Origin: JANFXS01 sp022791155
GTDB taxonomy: Bacteria > Bacillota > Clostridia > Lachnospirales > Anaerotignaceae
Assembly (NCBI GenBank): GCA_949743895.1
Contig: CATJUX010000023.1
Location: 1 to 21,884, forward strand
DNA: 21,884 bases
Direction: 5' to 3'
Position numbers and translations under genes: made by a program. Under the pieces are notes generated by a model, which did not search any database, had not been told where the DNA came from, and was given only the letters and a program-made list of their open reading frames with translations. Of the stretch, positions 21,802-21,884 are shown piece after piece. How positions within the stretch are numbered: position 1 is the first letter of the stretch; the number at the start of each line of letters is the position of its first letter.

Positions 21802-21884
21802 CGCTTCATCAGGACAAGCCTTTTTATAATTTATTTGCATGGAAATGCGTTTCAATTTTTTGGCTAAAGAAATATTAGAAATAT
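21802..21884. other. Window end, downstream of pyrH
   Basis: These 83 nt contain a weak GCAT-GGAA-ATGC stem followed by a T-rich stretch (about 21838-21859), which could be a poor terminator. No gene start with an SD is evident. Confidence 0.3.

Overview
The window reads as chromosomal DNA of an AT-rich, endospore-forming member of the Clostridia (Firmicutes). Evidence: a complete spoIIIA sporulation operon (AA to AH), a Gram-positive gatCAB amidotransferase operon, a small RelQ-type alarmone synthetase, purine-rich Shine-Dalgarno sequences before almost every gene, frequent TTG/GTG starts, and a UMP kinase whose GLGHP motif and FGLNEENS segment recall, from memory, versions seen in Lachnospiraceae-like clostridia. 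I cannot name the species. I see no phage, insertion sequence, CRISPR array, tRNA or rRNA.

Layout. (1) 69-572, plus: a small GNAT acetyltransferase. (2) 576-5984, minus: a five-gene run aroF - tyrA - aroA - GDSL/SGNH hydrolase - MATE transporter, read from a good sigma-A-type promoter near 6037-6065. Its first three genes supply the first and sixth shikimate-pathway steps and the tyrosine branch. (3) 6133-11142, plus: spoIIIAA, AB, AC, AD, AE, AF, AG, AH, preceded by a good sigma-E-type promoter (6084-6112) and closed by a strong intrinsic terminator (11240-11268). The aro and spoIIIA promoters lie back to back in 148 bp. (4) 11408-13790, plus: a YhaM-like OB-fold/HD 3'-5' exoribonuclease and an RlmD-type 23S rRNA uracil methyltransferase, from a promoter at 11342-11370. 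(5) 13791-14290: a 500-bp AT-rich noncoding stretch, then a methyl-accepting chemotaxis protein (14291-16162) with a Tyr/Ser/Asn repeat tail and a strong terminator. (6) 16429-17193, minus: RelQ-like (p)ppGpp synthetase. (7) 17425-20634, plus: gatC-gatA-gatB, tightly packed and ended by a terminator. (8) 20699-21096: an unassigned noncoding stretch. (9) 21097-21801: pyrH.

The genes form separate functional blocks rather than one system: aromatic amino acid synthesis; the mother-cell half of the SpoIIIA-SpoIIQ channel that keeps the forespore active; RNA decay and modification; chemosensing; stringent-response signalling; Gln/Asn-tRNA formation; and pyrimidine nucleotide supply. I do not see an undescribed multi-gene system. 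The items most worth a second look are regulatory or structural: a 12-bp palindrome in the aroF leader, a hairpin enclosing the pyrH ribosome-binding site, the packed sigma-A/sigma-E divergent promoters, in-frame 18-bp tandem repeats in the chemoreceptor tail, and the unexplained gap before pyrH.
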